From contig NZ_CWGJ01000026.1 in assembly GCF_900000175.1 (NCBI RefSeq), positions 124,001-188,000 on the forward strand: a stretch of DNA of 64,000 bases, written 5' to 3'. Positions 42,090-50,736 of the stretch are shown here, one piece after another. The position numbers were made by a program, and so were the translations under genes. The notes beneath the pieces were generated by a model that was given only the letters and a program-made list of their open reading frames with translations, was not told the DNA's origin and did not search any database. Origin of the DNA: Estrella lausannensis. Its GTDB lineage: Bacteria; Chlamydiota; Chlamydiia; Chlamydiales; Criblamydiaceae. The stretch's first letter is position 1; every line of letters starts with the position of its first letter.

Positions 42090-43658
42090 GTGAGGTCTTT
42101 GTTTTTGATATTATTCCTTTTTTTGCTGATGAATGTTCCTCTGTTTTCGGAAGAGAAGGGGGGAGATGGCATTGCCTCTTTGATAGGAGAGGAATTGAGC
42201 GTTGAAGAGAAGCGGGCGTTGATTCGCGCTTCGGCGATCACCTGGCAGGGAAGGCCTCCTTCCTTGCACCGTTTCTTTGGTATGGAGATTCCAGAGCGGG
42301 AGGTTCAGCCTTTGGTTCAAGCTCTTCTGGAGCTCGGACTGGATCCTAATGAAGAAGATGATAAGGGGGACAGTGCCGCAGTCGCATTGCTTAAGAGCTC
42401 TTTGAAGCCGGAAACGAAGGTGGTTCTGTTTCAGCAGATGCTTTCTCATCAGCTCAAACTGGGCGAGGGAGTGAAGTTGCGTTCGTTGACCGATGCGCTA
42501 GTGGATGCTTTTGAAGGCGATAAACTCCAATTTGTCCTCTATGTTTTTTTTCAGTGGCTGCAATCGGCTGAATTTCCTGCCATGAAACACGCTTTTGAGC
42601 AAACGTTGACGCTAAAGAAAGAGAAGTGTCCCGATGGAGTGCGTTTGATGATGCTGCTTGCCCGGATGGAAGAGCTTGCCTGGAGAAGAGAGCTGGCCAG
42701 TGTTTTTTCACTCGGGGGCAATACCGAGCTTCCCAAAGGATTTTTACCGCTCGAGGGGATGACTCCGAGCCAGAGCCACCGCTTTTTGCAGGGGCTTGAT
42801 CGCTTAGTCGAAGAAAAAATTGTCGCATTCTTGTTCGAGAGAAACTCTCAAGAGAAGCGGTACGCCGAGAACACGCTATCCGATGGGGCGCTGAGGCAGC
42901 TGTATCTCGATCAAGAAGAATCAAAGCGCAAAATCATGCAGTCAGTCCGTAGGGTGAACCGGGTCATGGAGGATAGTCTTGCCTATCTGAAAGATCCGGT
43001 TCCGGAGCTGGTCCGTCGCATTGAAAGGGGGGAGATGGTGGCCTTCAAGGTCACCGGCAGCCATCACCTCTATGGTGTCATCTTCTACAAGGGTAATATC
43101 TATATTTGCAATAAGGGCTTGGCGTATATCGACGAGCCGGGAATTTATCGCGCCAAGATCGGAGATGGGGGCGGGCTTGCCGAATTGATTATGCGGTTTA
43201 AAGAAGGGCGGCCCCTGCAGGAAACTTTAGGGCTGACAAAAGAAGACAGACCAATCTTTACCCTGCTAAAAGCGGAGGAGGGAACTGTGTTTGTGCGCGG
43301 AAAACCGCAGAAAGTGGGTAACTGTACAGTCGCCTCGTCAACCCTAATGTTTCAGACAGCTCTAACTCTTCTGCTGGAGGAGGAAAAGGTGGAGGGCGCC
43401 AGGGAGATTGCCGCGGTTATCAAATCAATGCAGCGTAAGTGGAGAAGGGAAATTGTGCTGAGAAAGTATTTAACTCACCATGTCAAGAAAGGAGGGATTG
43501 ATCCCATTTCTGTCGATCCCGTGATTCTCACCAAAATTTTGCTCCAGGAGCAAAAGGAGGGAAAAGGAGCTGATGCCAAGGCCATGATCCTTCACTGGAT
43601 TTTGCATGAATCGGTTGATCAAAAGATAAAAGAAATGCTCATTGGTAGTTTAAAGTAG
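42090..43658 (+). CDS. Secreted protein with permuted papain-like candidate domain
   Basis: A 522-residue protein starting at GTG. Residues 1-19 are a signal peptide (SLFLILFLFLLMNVPLFS). The body is helical. Near the C-terminus, residues 320-425 hold SHHLYGVIFYKGNIYICNKG (His325/326) followed about 85 residues later by QKVGNCTVASS (Cys412). I recall this His-then-'GNC..AS' arrangement from ankyrin and other effector-type proteins of intracellular bacteria, where it may be a circularly permuted cysteine peptidase-like site. That reading is inference. The next gene encodes an F-box protein, suggesting an effector cluster. No other domain is recognised. Confidence 0.75.
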   Translation: MRSLFLILFLFLLMNVPLFSEEKGGDGIASLIGEELSVEEKRALIRASAITWQGRPPSLHRFFGMEIPEREVQPLVQALLELGLDPNEEDDKGDSAAVALLKSSLKPETKVVLFQQMLSHQLKLGEGVKLRSLTDALVDAFEGDKLQFVLYVFFQWLQSAEFPAMKHAFEQTLTLKKEKCPDGVRLMMLLARMEELAWRRELASVFSLGGNTELPKGFLPLEGMTPSQSHRFLQGLDRLVEEKIVAFLFERNSQEKRYAENTLSDGALRQLYLDQEESKRKIMQSVRRVNRVMEDSLAYLKDPVPELVRRIERGEMVAFKVTGSHHLYGVIFYKGNIYICNKGLAYIDEPGIYRAKIGDGGGLAELIMRFKEGRPLQETLGLTKEDRPIFTLLKAEEGTVFVRGKPQKVGNCTVASSTLMFQTALTLLLEEEKVEGAREIAAVIKSMQRKWRREIVLRKYLTHHVKKGGIDPISVDPVILTKILLQEQKEGKGADAKAMILHWILHESVDQKIKEMLIGSLK

Positions 43659-43739
43659 TTTTCTTGTTCTAAGCATTAGTTGTTAAATAATTGCGTAAAA
43701 GTTATATTGTCACGGTAATCGATATAATAAGGGATTGCC

Positions 43740-45137
43740 ATGACACCTTCTCCTTCCATTGTGGAAATACTGCCTTTTGAAGCGCAGCTATTAATCTTGG
43801 AGCGGCTGGATGGGCCGTCCCTGCTTGCCGCCCGCACTTCTTGCCGTCTGTGGAGAAGTCTCTCCGATAAAGCGATGGAAGCCTTTTATAAGGAGGTGTG
43901 CGGATCGGAGAACTATGCTCAATTTGGAGGCGGTAATCTATCCTTGAGCGCTTGCTGCCGACTCAATATCCGGATCGTTCTAGCCGCCAAAGAGGCCTGG
44001 AATTCCGCATTAAAGCCCATTCAATATAAGAAGCTGCGGCCTCTGCTTGCCCATGAGATGGGGCAGCCAAGACAGGAGGCGCCGGTGAGGATTTATTTGA
44101 AGGGGGCGAGCAGCCCGCTTCTTTTCTCTGATGAGGGCTGCCGCCTGCAAAAGTGCCCTCTCCTCCTCAAAAATGATTCTCCTCTGACGGTCGAAGTAGC
44201 GAGCGGAGGGGTTGCCTTCAAAGAATTCTCCAGGGAGGAGTATGGCGCTGTCAAAGAGGTGCTTCAAGGAGAAAGCGGACTTTTCCTGCTCTCGAAGCTT
44301 GACTCCTCGCTCGTCTTATTTCATTTAGACAGTTCGACGTTAACACCTCTCAATCGGACAGACCTGGGAATAGAAAACTGCACGGCCCAGTGCCTCACGG
44401 AGGGTAGGGTGATTGTCGGCACCGATTGCGGCGAAGTTTTTGACTTCCGCATAGGGCACGATGGCGGGCTTGTCTTGGCAAAGTCTTCGTTGTACTCGCA
44501 CCCTGTCAAATGGGTGCAGGCCTTGCCTGGCGAGGGGGTGGTTTGCCTGTCCGGCGATACTCTCTACTTTAGCCGGCCGGGACATGATGCGAGCGAATAT
44601 TGCCTGCAAGAGGGAGAGGGATTTCCGGCGTTATTCAATGGAGGGATTGTCTATTTAAAAACGGGGGGAGACCTTGTCTTCGTCAGTCCGTCTTCCCTGC
44701 CAATTCCCTCGGTCATGCGGACGAATGTATCCAGTTGGACATCTCTCGGCGGAAGTGCCCTGTTGCTGACGACCTTGGAGGGTACTCTGGAGGTGATCTC
44801 TTCCAATCGGCGCCTTGTGAGCACAGAATTCAGAGACAATGCAATACTACTTTCTGCCTGTAGGCTAGAAGGGCTGGTCGCGGCGGCTTTTAGCTCGGGG
44901 GAGGTGGCAGTTTTTGAAGAGAGGGGCAACTCGTTGGTGAAGATCTATTCGACCGACTGTTTCAAAGTAAAAGCTCCGGTGCACTCCATGATGTTCAGCA
45001 AAACTCTGGAATTGACCGTGACAACAAGGGATGGGGGGATTTTTTCCATTCGTCCGTTCCCAAATGAAACTGTCGGAGAGAAGGAGCCTGAAACCCTTTT
45101 TGAGACTCTCAGGCGCCTTTTTTCATTTGTTAAATAA
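43740..45137 (+). CDS. F-box protein with C-terminal beta-propeller-like repeats, effector candidate
   Basis: A 465-residue protein. Residues 9-50 match an F-box: LPFEAQLLILERL, then LAARTSCRLWRSLSDKAMEA, with the conserved Leu-Pro, Ile-Leu, Leu, Cys and Trp positions. Residues about 140-440 are repeated beta-strand units (GLFLLSKLDSSLVLF, GRVIVGTDCGEVFDF, GVVCLSGDTLYFSR, GGIVYLKTGGDLVFV, ALLLTTLEGTLEVI, GLVAAAFSSGEVAVF, LELTVTTRDGGIFSI), fitting a seven-bladed propeller. Eukaryotic F-box/WD40 proteins bind Skp1 and present substrates to SCF ubiquitin ligases, and this bacterial version could recruit host SCF. The 3' end overlaps the convergent next gene by 8 bases. Confidence 0.85.
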   Translation: MTPSPSIVEILPFEAQLLILERLDGPSLLAARTSCRLWRSLSDKAMEAFYKEVCGSENYAQFGGGNLSLSACCRLNIRIVLAAKEAWNSALKPIQYKKLRPLLAHEMGQPRQEAPVRIYLKGASSPLLFSDEGCRLQKCPLLLKNDSPLTVEVASGGVAFKEFSREEYGAVKEVLQGESGLFLLSKLDSSLVLFHLDSSTLTPLNRTDLGIENCTAQCLTEGRVIVGTDCGEVFDFRIGHDGGLVLAKSSLYSHPVKWVQALPGEGVVCLSGDTLYFSRPGHDASEYCLQEGEGFPALFNGGIVYLKTGGDLVFVSPSSLPIPSVMRTNVSSWTSLGGSALLLTTLEGTLEVISSNRRLVSTEFRDNAILLSACRLEGLVAAAFSSGEVAVFEERGNSLVKIYSTDCFKVKAPVHSMMFSKTLELTVTTRDGGIFSIRPFPNETVGEKEPETLFETLRRLFSFVK

Positions 45138-46731
45138 GCTCGTCCGCAGTCAGATAGACCTCTCTGCCGGTGCGCCTGTCCATGTGGTCAAGGTTTGGCA
45201 GAGATGCGAAAAACTTGGATGGGTCAAACTCAATTGGAAGTATCGCTAAATTGCCAGCTTCTTGCATGAAAGCAGTCATGTAGGCAATGCCATATAGCTT
45301 GGCTGCTTTCTCAGGCTCCCCGGCAAATCCTCTTGCCGTCATTTTCTGGTTGATCTCCGAAAGGTTGACATGATCTAGGTTCCTGACTTGGGCGATGAAC
45401 TCTCTGACGGTTGCAGCAGGAACTCTTTCTTTTGCCATTTCGGGCAGGTCGTCGCTTCCGGGCAAGAACGCTTTGTTGTACTGAGCGATTGCCAGTTCCG
45501 CACCGTGCATGGCAAAGTCGTAGCCGTACGCGGTCGTCATGAAGGGAGAGAAGTCTTCCAGCTTGATGAAGAGAATTTTTTCTTTAGCCGAACTGCTTGC
45601 GTCACCATGCAATGGAGGTGTGTTGGCGTCCACCTGCGCGAAGAGGAGATGGCGTTTATCGGCGGGTAGCTTGCCGCTGACAACGTCGATTCCTTTATGC
45701 CTGGAGCTTTTCATGACAAGAGTGGATATGCCTGTGGTGGCTTCGCTTCTGCCGACATAGTGGCTCGACTCCCTGTCGCCGCACCCTTCCGCTTTCAGCA
45801 GGAATTGATAGAGGCGGCCCTGAGGATCTTCAATTCCAAACGAGCCTTGGTCATGTCCTTGTTTTTTGTCGATGGCCAGCTTCATCAAATACCACATCAG
45901 TGACGTGACCGCCTTTTCGCTTCCCATAGGGGTTTCGGCCGGATTCGTGACCACTCCCTTCAGGATGTATCCCATAAGTTCCTGGCCTTGATCGATCATT
46001 TCTCTCGCTTCGGTGGGATCGATGTGATGCGACCATGTCGCTAAAAATGCGTCGAGTCGACCAGTCGCCTCCTGCTTGGAGAATTGCTGAAAAGCTTTGG
46101 GGGAGATGACGGAAGCGGAGAGATCAAAGCTGCCGCTTTGCGCCTCTTGCTGCTCTTTATAATATTGGACGAGTTGTGAAAATTCTTCGCCATGCTGGGC
46201 GATCACCGATCCCCATTTATGCGCGGTGTCGTCCAGAAGGTGCAGGCCTTCTTGTTTTTTTGAAGCATCGACTTGAAACAGGGAGCTGTAGACGCTGCTC
46301 GCTAAGGTTTTGCTCTCGGCGCTTTCTTTGGGCAGATCGTAGCGCTGGTGATAGACGTTGCAGATATTTTTAAGCCCCTCAATCATGCTGAGCTCTTTTT
46401 GGAAGCAGTCTTTGAGGGCAGTAATGGTTTTTGTCGTAGGGCCCTCCCTGCGCAGGTTTTCGAAATTCTGTTTGTACTCATCGATGACTGCATTGAAAGT
46501 CTCGTCAATTGCCTGGACGGTCCCGGGAAGTTCTGTGGCATAACCTGCTTTGGTGCTTACCCAGTTAACTGCCCAGTTGCCTTTCTTGCCGTCCGCTCTG
46601 CCCAGTACACCTTGGGAACTTGCCTTGATCTGGGCGTTATTGTCGTCCGCCGGAAAGTTGATGATCTCTTGGATGTTGTTGCTGAGGCGGTCGCCTGCCG
46701 AATATGAAAAATATGAACCTAAACTGTGCAT
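45130..46731 (-). CDS. Unknown 533-aa protein, effector candidate
   Basis: I do not recognise the family. The first 250 residues are helical (ALKDCFQKELSMIEGLKNI). The second half alternates strands and helices and includes STLVMKSSRHKGIDVV, RHLLFAQVDAN and EKILFIKLEDFSPF, suggesting a globular, possibly enzymatic domain with conserved-looking His and Asp positions. There is no signal peptide or membrane helix. It converges with the F-box gene, overlapping its stop by 8 bases, and its upstream region has a TTGTTATAAT core like that before the 981-aa gene. Location among effector candidates is the only functional hint. Confidence 0.72.
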   Translation of the reverse strand: MHSLGSYFSYSAGDRLSNNIQEIINFPADDNNAQIKASSQGVLGRADGKKGNWAVNWVSTKAGYATELPGTVQAIDETFNAVIDEYKQNFENLRREGPTTKTITALKDCFQKELSMIEGLKNICNVYHQRYDLPKESAESKTLASSVYSSLFQVDASKKQEGLHLLDDTAHKWGSVIAQHGEEFSQLVQYYKEQQEAQSGSFDLSASVISPKAFQQFSKQEATGRLDAFLATWSHHIDPTEAREMIDQGQELMGYILKGVVTNPAETPMGSEKAVTSLMWYLMKLAIDKKQGHDQGSFGIEDPQGRLYQFLLKAEGCGDRESSHYVGRSEATTGISTLVMKSSRHKGIDVVSGKLPADKRHLLFAQVDANTPPLHGDASSSAKEKILFIKLEDFSPFMTTAYGYDFAMHGAELAIAQYNKAFLPGSDDLPEMAKERVPAATVREFIAQVRNLDHVNLSEINQKMTARGFAGEPEKAAKLYGIAYMTAFMQEAGNLAILPIEFDPSKFFASLPNLDHMDRRTGREVYLTADELI

Positions 46732-47124
46732 GTATCACCTCTTGTTGTTCTACATTTATGATTATAACAACTAATGATAATGCAAAATAATTAATATATA
46801 TTAAATTCTACGTTAGTTATATATAAATTAATAAAAAATTAACGTTTTGTTTGAGTGCGAAAGGGGGCGCGGGCTGGCCCGGGGATCGGCGCAGCAATCT
46901 GCGATTGACGGGGGGAGCTAGAGTGTAAATGACAGGTTCGAAGAGCCTATACTATACCGCAAGTATCTCGAAATTTGGCACGGGAGCTGTCTCGTTGCCA
47001 AAAAACAAATTTTGAGATGTTTTCGGGATATGGCCAAGAGAAAGCGCTCGATGTCAAGGCCTTCTTAAGATAACACGGAAGTCGTCAGTTGAGTTTGCGG
47101 GCAGTCTCTCAAGGAAACAATTCC
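46732..47124. other. Intergenic region, AT-rich, with family A and C remnants
   Basis: About 390 bases. The first 120 are very AT-rich and carry TATAAT on the minus strand at 46766-46771, probably the promoter of the 533-aa gene. A truncated family A element lies at 46953-47030 and a family C remnant (GTTTGCGGGCAGTCTCTCAA) at about 47091-47110. Confidence 0.55.
46953..47030. repeat. Family A element, centre deleted
   Basis: TATACCGCAAGTATCTCGAA at the left and CAAATTTTGAGATGTTTTCG then GGATA at the right; the inner inverted repeat is absent, leaving 78 bp. Confidence 0.8.
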
Positions 47125-47979
47125 TTAGGATAGGTAGGGTAGTGCTTCGTCGCCAAGAGTCATGATGACAGCCTGCCTCAGTAGCGACTCTAAGTCCACT
47201 CTTTTGTGTTCAAGGCAGCGGATCCGCTTGGCTGCGTAGCGGGCGATATTGATCCCGTCGCGCACGGTGTAGTTTTCGTTTTTTGCGTGCGCCCGTTGCA
47301 GGAAGGTAACGACGTATTCAAGGATGTGCTCGGGCACAAAAGGCAGATTTTCCTTTAAGATGCGTTTTTCCTCTTCTGCCTCAGGGAAATCGAGATAGAT
47401 CTGCGGCTGAAGCCGGCTGTGGATGTATTCGGGGATCTCATAGGTCGAGGCGTCGTCGTTCATGGTGACGGCAATCCTAAAATCTTCGTGAGCGGTCACT
47501 TTAAGCCCGGCGATAATCGATTCGATATAACGCCTTGTGTCCAGGAGCGCCGCTAAGGATGCCCACGATTTTTCGCTCATGCGGTTCGCCTCATCCAGGA
47601 TGCACACCCCCCCTCTGATCATGGCGGTGACAAGGCTTGAGGCTACATACCGGATACTCCCTTCTTTACCGATGACCGGAGTGATCAAAAGGTCTTCCGG
47701 CCTTGTATCCATCGTGCACTGGTAGATGTAGACGTCCCGTCCCAGTTTTTTTGCGGCAGCATAGGCGAGAGTTGTTTTTCCGACACCCGGTTTACCGATC
47801 AGACGTGGATTGAGGGGGATATCGCTTTTATCGACCACGTACCATGCCGCGAGCAGCTGATCGAGCACATCCTGCTGCCCGATCCACTCGAATTGAAACA
47901 CGTCAGGGAACCCGAGCGCGATCTGCACTCCCTGGATCTCGACGATGCTTTCGTGTTCGGAGGGCAGGGAGGTGGTCAT
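47125..47979 (-). CDS. MoxR-family AAA+ ATPase
   Basis: A 284-residue ATPase. Walker A IGKPGVGKTTLAYAAAKKLG, Walker B GGVCILDEANRMSEKSW, sensor 1 IAVTMNDDASTYEIPEYIHSR with the arginine finger, and the C-terminal lid are in order. MoxR/CbbQ-type ATPases act as metal-insertion or complex-remodelling chaperones, usually with a von Willebrand-domain partner. No partner is visible here. It starts 19 bases after the ttcA-like gene, so both likely share a transcript. Substrate unknown. Confidence 0.88.
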   Translation of the reverse strand: MTTSLPSEHESIVEIQGVQIALGFPDVFQFEWIGQQDVLDQLLAAWYVVDKSDIPLNPRLIGKPGVGKTTLAYAAAKKLGRDVYIYQCTMDTRPEDLLITPVIGKEGSIRYVASSLVTAMIRGGVCILDEANRMSEKSWASLAALLDTRRYIESIIAGLKVTAHEDFRIAVTMNDDASTYEIPEYIHSRLQPQIYLDFPEAEEEKRILKENLPFVPEHILEYVVTFLQRAHAKNENYTVRDGINIARYAAKRIRCLEHKRVDLESLLRQAVIMTLGDEALPYLS

Positions 47980-47998
47980 GATGGGGGCTCCATTTTCT

Positions 47999-48764
47999 TT
48001 AAGGTTCTAAAGCAGCCTGGGATCCTTGCCTCAGCACAGCCAGCTCGATATTGCTCTCTGCTTGAGGGAAGATTTCTTTAATTTCGCCGATCAGGTCTTT
48101 TGTCTTTTTGCGGACGCTTGTCTGGCCTACCGGACAGCGGCAGGTGATTCTCAAGAACCCTTGCTGCCTCGCAAATTCGATAATCGCCTTTTCATGGGCA
48201 AATATCAAGGGTCTTATGATGGTGACGCCGTATTTTTTCATGGGCACTCTGGGCAGCATTCCTGCGAAGTCCCCTTTGACAAAAAGATTCATCAGCGTGG
48301 TCTCCACCAGGTCATCGCGGTGGTGGCCGAAGGCGATCGCGTCGATATCGAGCGATTTGGCCATTTTAAACATCAGGCTGCGCCTCTCTCTTGAGCAGCT
48401 GTAGCACTCCAGTGTTTCGAGAGTTTGGGTGGAGTTCAAGACATGCAGGGGAACAGAGAGCTCTTGACACCACGCCTCGAGCTGTTGTCTTTGCACGCCG
48501 GCGCCGCATGTGTAGGGGCCGTCCACAAAGAGAGCGTGTAGCTTGAAGGATGGGAACGTTGACAGCCGCCAGCATAGCCAAAAGGGTCAGGCTGTCTTTT
48601 CCGCCGCTCAATGCGACGGCGATGCTTTGGACCCCCTCCAACATGTTGAAGTGATGGAGAGCTTTACGGACGCTTTTCTCGATGTCCTTGCCCACTCCTT
48701 TCCAAGGTGGAGAGAGTGATGGGGTGCGGCGAGCTTCTGTATATACCGGAAGGTGTTCAGTCAT
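47999..48764 (-). pseudogene. ttcA: TtcA-like tRNA 2-thiocytidine synthetase, frameshifted
   Basis: Two overlapping frames add up to one PP-loop ATPase of about 255 residues. The N-terminal part (from ATG 48764) has VALSGGKDSLTLLAMLAAVNVP. The other frame resumes at SFKLHALFVDG and continues with YSCSRERR (CxxC), IAFGHHRDDLVETTLMNLF and CRCPVGQTSV. Continuity switches frame near 48555-48562, at CCCATCC, by one extra base (or two missing). TtcA thiolates C32 of tRNAs using an Fe-S cluster. All motifs are otherwise intact, so this is a recent lesion, programmed slippage or a sequence error. It is the first gene before the MoxR ATPase gene. No ribosome binding site is evident. Confidence 0.85.
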
Positions 48765-48801
48765 AAATTGATCTAAAAAGTTAGAAAAAAATAAAGGATC
48801 T

Positions 48802-48830
48802 ATTATAATAGGTTGGTTGCAAAAAAACAA
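48802..48830 (-). promoter_or_regulatory. Promoter of the ttcA/MoxR operon
   Basis: On the minus strand TTGTTT (48825-48830), a 17-base spacer and TATAAT (48802-48807) lie about 38 bases upstream of the ttcA ATG. Confidence 0.65.
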
Positions 48831-48908
48831 GTTTATAAAAAATCATTTGTAAAGGTAAGCGCGCGGGTTCCAAGGTTCACGGCATAGCGCTTTGCTTAAA
48901 GGAGTCAG

Positions 48909-49154
48909 ATGAATCAGAAAGTCGGTAGAAACGACCCCTGTCCCTGCGGGTCAGGAAAAAAATATAAGCAATGCTGCTTTAAGCTTGCCCATCAGAAGAA
49001 AAAGATTAAAGCGGTTGTGATTCGCAGCGGGCAGAAACCTGGCGCCGCACCCGATCTTCTGGAGCGAACTTTCGGGGATACTATCTCCAAACTCAAAGGG
49101 GAGGAGCCTCCTAAACCGATCACCACACACAACATCGAAGAAAAGCACGATTAA
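48909..49154 (+). CDS. SEC-C motif (zinc-binding) small protein
   Basis: An 81-residue protein. The N-terminus [19 protein letters not shown] is a SEC-C zinc-binding motif (CxCx8CC), as at the end of SecA and in many small bacterial proteins. The rest is short and basic. Such proteins may bind zinc and partner proteins such as SecB, but no specific role can be read here. AAAGGAGTCAG precedes the ATG. Confidence 0.88.
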   Translation: MNQKVGRNDPCPCGSGKKYKQCCFKLAHQKKKIKAVVIRSGQKPGAAPDLLERTFGDTISKLKGEEPPKPITTHNIEEKHD

Positions 49155-49171
49155 TTAAAACAGCTCTAAAT

Positions 49172-49275
49172 TATACCGAAAGTGTTTCAAAATTTTTGTT
49201 TTTGACAAAGAGAATGCTCTTGCTTTCGAGGATTCCTCGAGGTGAAAAAACAAATTTTGAGACACTTTCGGTATA
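49172..49275. repeat. Family A element, centre deleted
   Basis: The ends TATACCGAAAGTGTTTCAAA and CAAATTTTGAGACACTTTCG plus GTATA are near-perfect, with a shortened middle; 104 bp. It lies between the SEC-C gene and rpe. Confidence 0.9.
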
Positions 49276-49296
49276 AAGGGCAGAGGGAGGATATTT

Positions 49297-50013
49297 ATGG
49301 GGACTAAAGGGCATATCAAAATCTGTCCTTCGATCCTGGCCGGAGATTTCGGCAAGATCTATGACGAGGCAAAAAGGATTGAGGATTCAGGCGCTGACAG
49401 GCTGCATGTGGATGTCATGGATGGGCATTTCGTCCCTAACCTTACAATCGGGCCTCAAGTCGTCGCTGCAATCAACCGCGGCACGAACATGTTCCTTGAT
49501 GTGCATCTCATGATGTACAACGCGTTTGACTATGTCGAACGCTTTGTCGAGGCGGGCGCAGACAGGATCACTTTTCATTTCGAATCGACCGAAGATGTGG
49601 AAGATACGCTAAGCTTTATCCGCAAATGCAACGTCGAGGCCGGTTTGGCATTTTGTCCAGAAACCTCAGAAACATTTGTTCCTAAATATTTGAACAAGTG
49701 TGACATGATCCTGTTGATGACCGTGCATCCCGGCTTTGGCGGGCAAAAATTCATGCCAGAGGTGCTTGATAAGATTCGTTTTGTCCGCGACGCGCTGACA
49801 AAACTGGATATTCGCCAGGGAGGCGTTACAGCCGACAAAAACAATCCCGCTACTTTAAAACTTCCTCCGTTCCCCATCCAAGTTGATGGAGGAATTAACC
49901 GGGAGACGGCTAAGGAGTGCCTGCTTGCGGGTGCTACGGAATTTGTCGCGGGCACCTACCTGATGGGGGCGAAGGATATGGCTTCGGAAATAGCTTTCCT
50001 TAAAAGTTTGTAA
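49297..50013 (+). CDS. rpe: Ribulose-phosphate 3-epimerase
   Basis: A 238-residue TIM-barrel enzyme interconverting ribulose-5-phosphate and xylulose-5-phosphate in the pentose phosphate pathway. Motifs are ICPSILAGDFGKI, RLHVDVMDGHFVPNLTIG, the conserved DVHLM, MTVHPGFGGQKFMPEVLDKI and IQVDGGINRETAKECLLAGA. A stretch of about 18 residues (RQGGVTADKNNPATLKLP) is inserted before the last metal-binding strand. Ribosome binding site GGGAGG. It begins a block rpe-efp-accB-accC that I recall as CT121-CT124. Confidence 0.95.
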   Translation: MGTKGHIKICPSILAGDFGKIYDEAKRIEDSGADRLHVDVMDGHFVPNLTIGPQVVAAINRGTNMFLDVHLMMYNAFDYVERFVEAGADRITFHFESTEDVEDTLSFIRKCNVEAGLAFCPETSETFVPKYLNKCDMILLMTVHPGFGGQKFMPEVLDKIRFVRDALTKLDIRQGGVTADKNNPATLKLPPFPIQVDGGINRETAKECLLAGATEFVAGTYLMGAKDMASEIAFLKSL

Positions 50014-50057
50014 AAAACTTCGAATCCGTTAGCAGTCTCGTAAAAACGCATCATTTT

Positions 50058-50106
50058 TATACCGAAAGTGTCCTAATCATCCCCGATTCAGAGACTCTTT
50101 CGGTAT
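50058..50106. repeat. Family A minimal element (ends only)
   Basis: TATACCGAAAGTGTC at the left and GAGACTCTTTCGGTATA-like sequence at the right, with about 17 bases between. A 49-bp hairpin between rpe and efp. Confidence 0.8.
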
Positions 50107-50178
50107 AGTTCTTTTAAGAGCTCCTTTGACAAAAGTGCTGGCATAGGCTAATCTACAAGATAAAATCTAAGGACACGT

Positions 50179-50736
50179 ATGGTTTTAAGTAATCAAGTAA
50201 CGCCGGGGATGATCATTTCGATCAATCACAAGCTTTATCGCGTCGAGACGAGCGTTAAAGTGACCGTCCCTAAAGGAACTCCGTTCATCAAAACGAAGTT
50301 ACGCGATCTCTCCTCCAACAAGACGCTGGAAAAGAATTTTAAAATCAATCAGCACATCGACGACGTGGCGCTCATCGAGCGTCCTATCTCCTACCTCTAT
50401 ATGGAAGGTAAGGATTATCTTTTCCTGGACACCAAAAATTTAGACCAGGTGCTCGTGCCGGCGCAGATCGTGGGTGATGCGATCCATTTTCTTAAAGAAG
50501 GGGTCGAGCTTAAGGCCTCCTACTTTGGAGACACAGTGTTCGCTGTCGAGCTGCCGCAGTTTTTGGAGATCATGGTCTCTAAAATTGAGGGGGATGAGGA
50601 AAATCCGGTCATTTCGGGCGGCGGCAAAGTCGCTATCTTGGAGACCGGCGCAAAAATCGATGTTCCACCCTTTATTGAAGTAGGGGACATCATAAAAGTT
50701 GATACAAAGACAGGCGAATACGTACAAAGGGTATAA
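50179..50736 (+). CDS. efp: Elongation factor P
   Basis: A 185-residue translation factor that rescues ribosomes stalled at polyproline. The N-terminal KOW-like domain has SNQVTPGMIISINHKLYRVE and the tip loop VPKGTPFIKTKLRDL, where Lys of 'PKG' aligns with the modified Lys34 of E. coli EF-P. Middle and C-terminal OB domains follow, ending GDIIKVDTKTGEYVQRV. Chlamydiae typically carry two efp genes; this one has the CT122 context. Proline-rich proteins in this window could depend on it. Confidence 0.94.
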   Translation: MVLSNQVTPGMIISINHKLYRVETSVKVTVPKGTPFIKTKLRDLSSNKTLEKNFKINQHIDDVALIERPISYLYMEGKDYLFLDTKNLDQVLVPAQIVGDAIHFLKEGVELKASYFGDTVFAVELPQFLEIMVSKIEGDEENPVISGGGKVAILETGAKIDVPPFIEVGDIIKVDTKTGEYVQRV

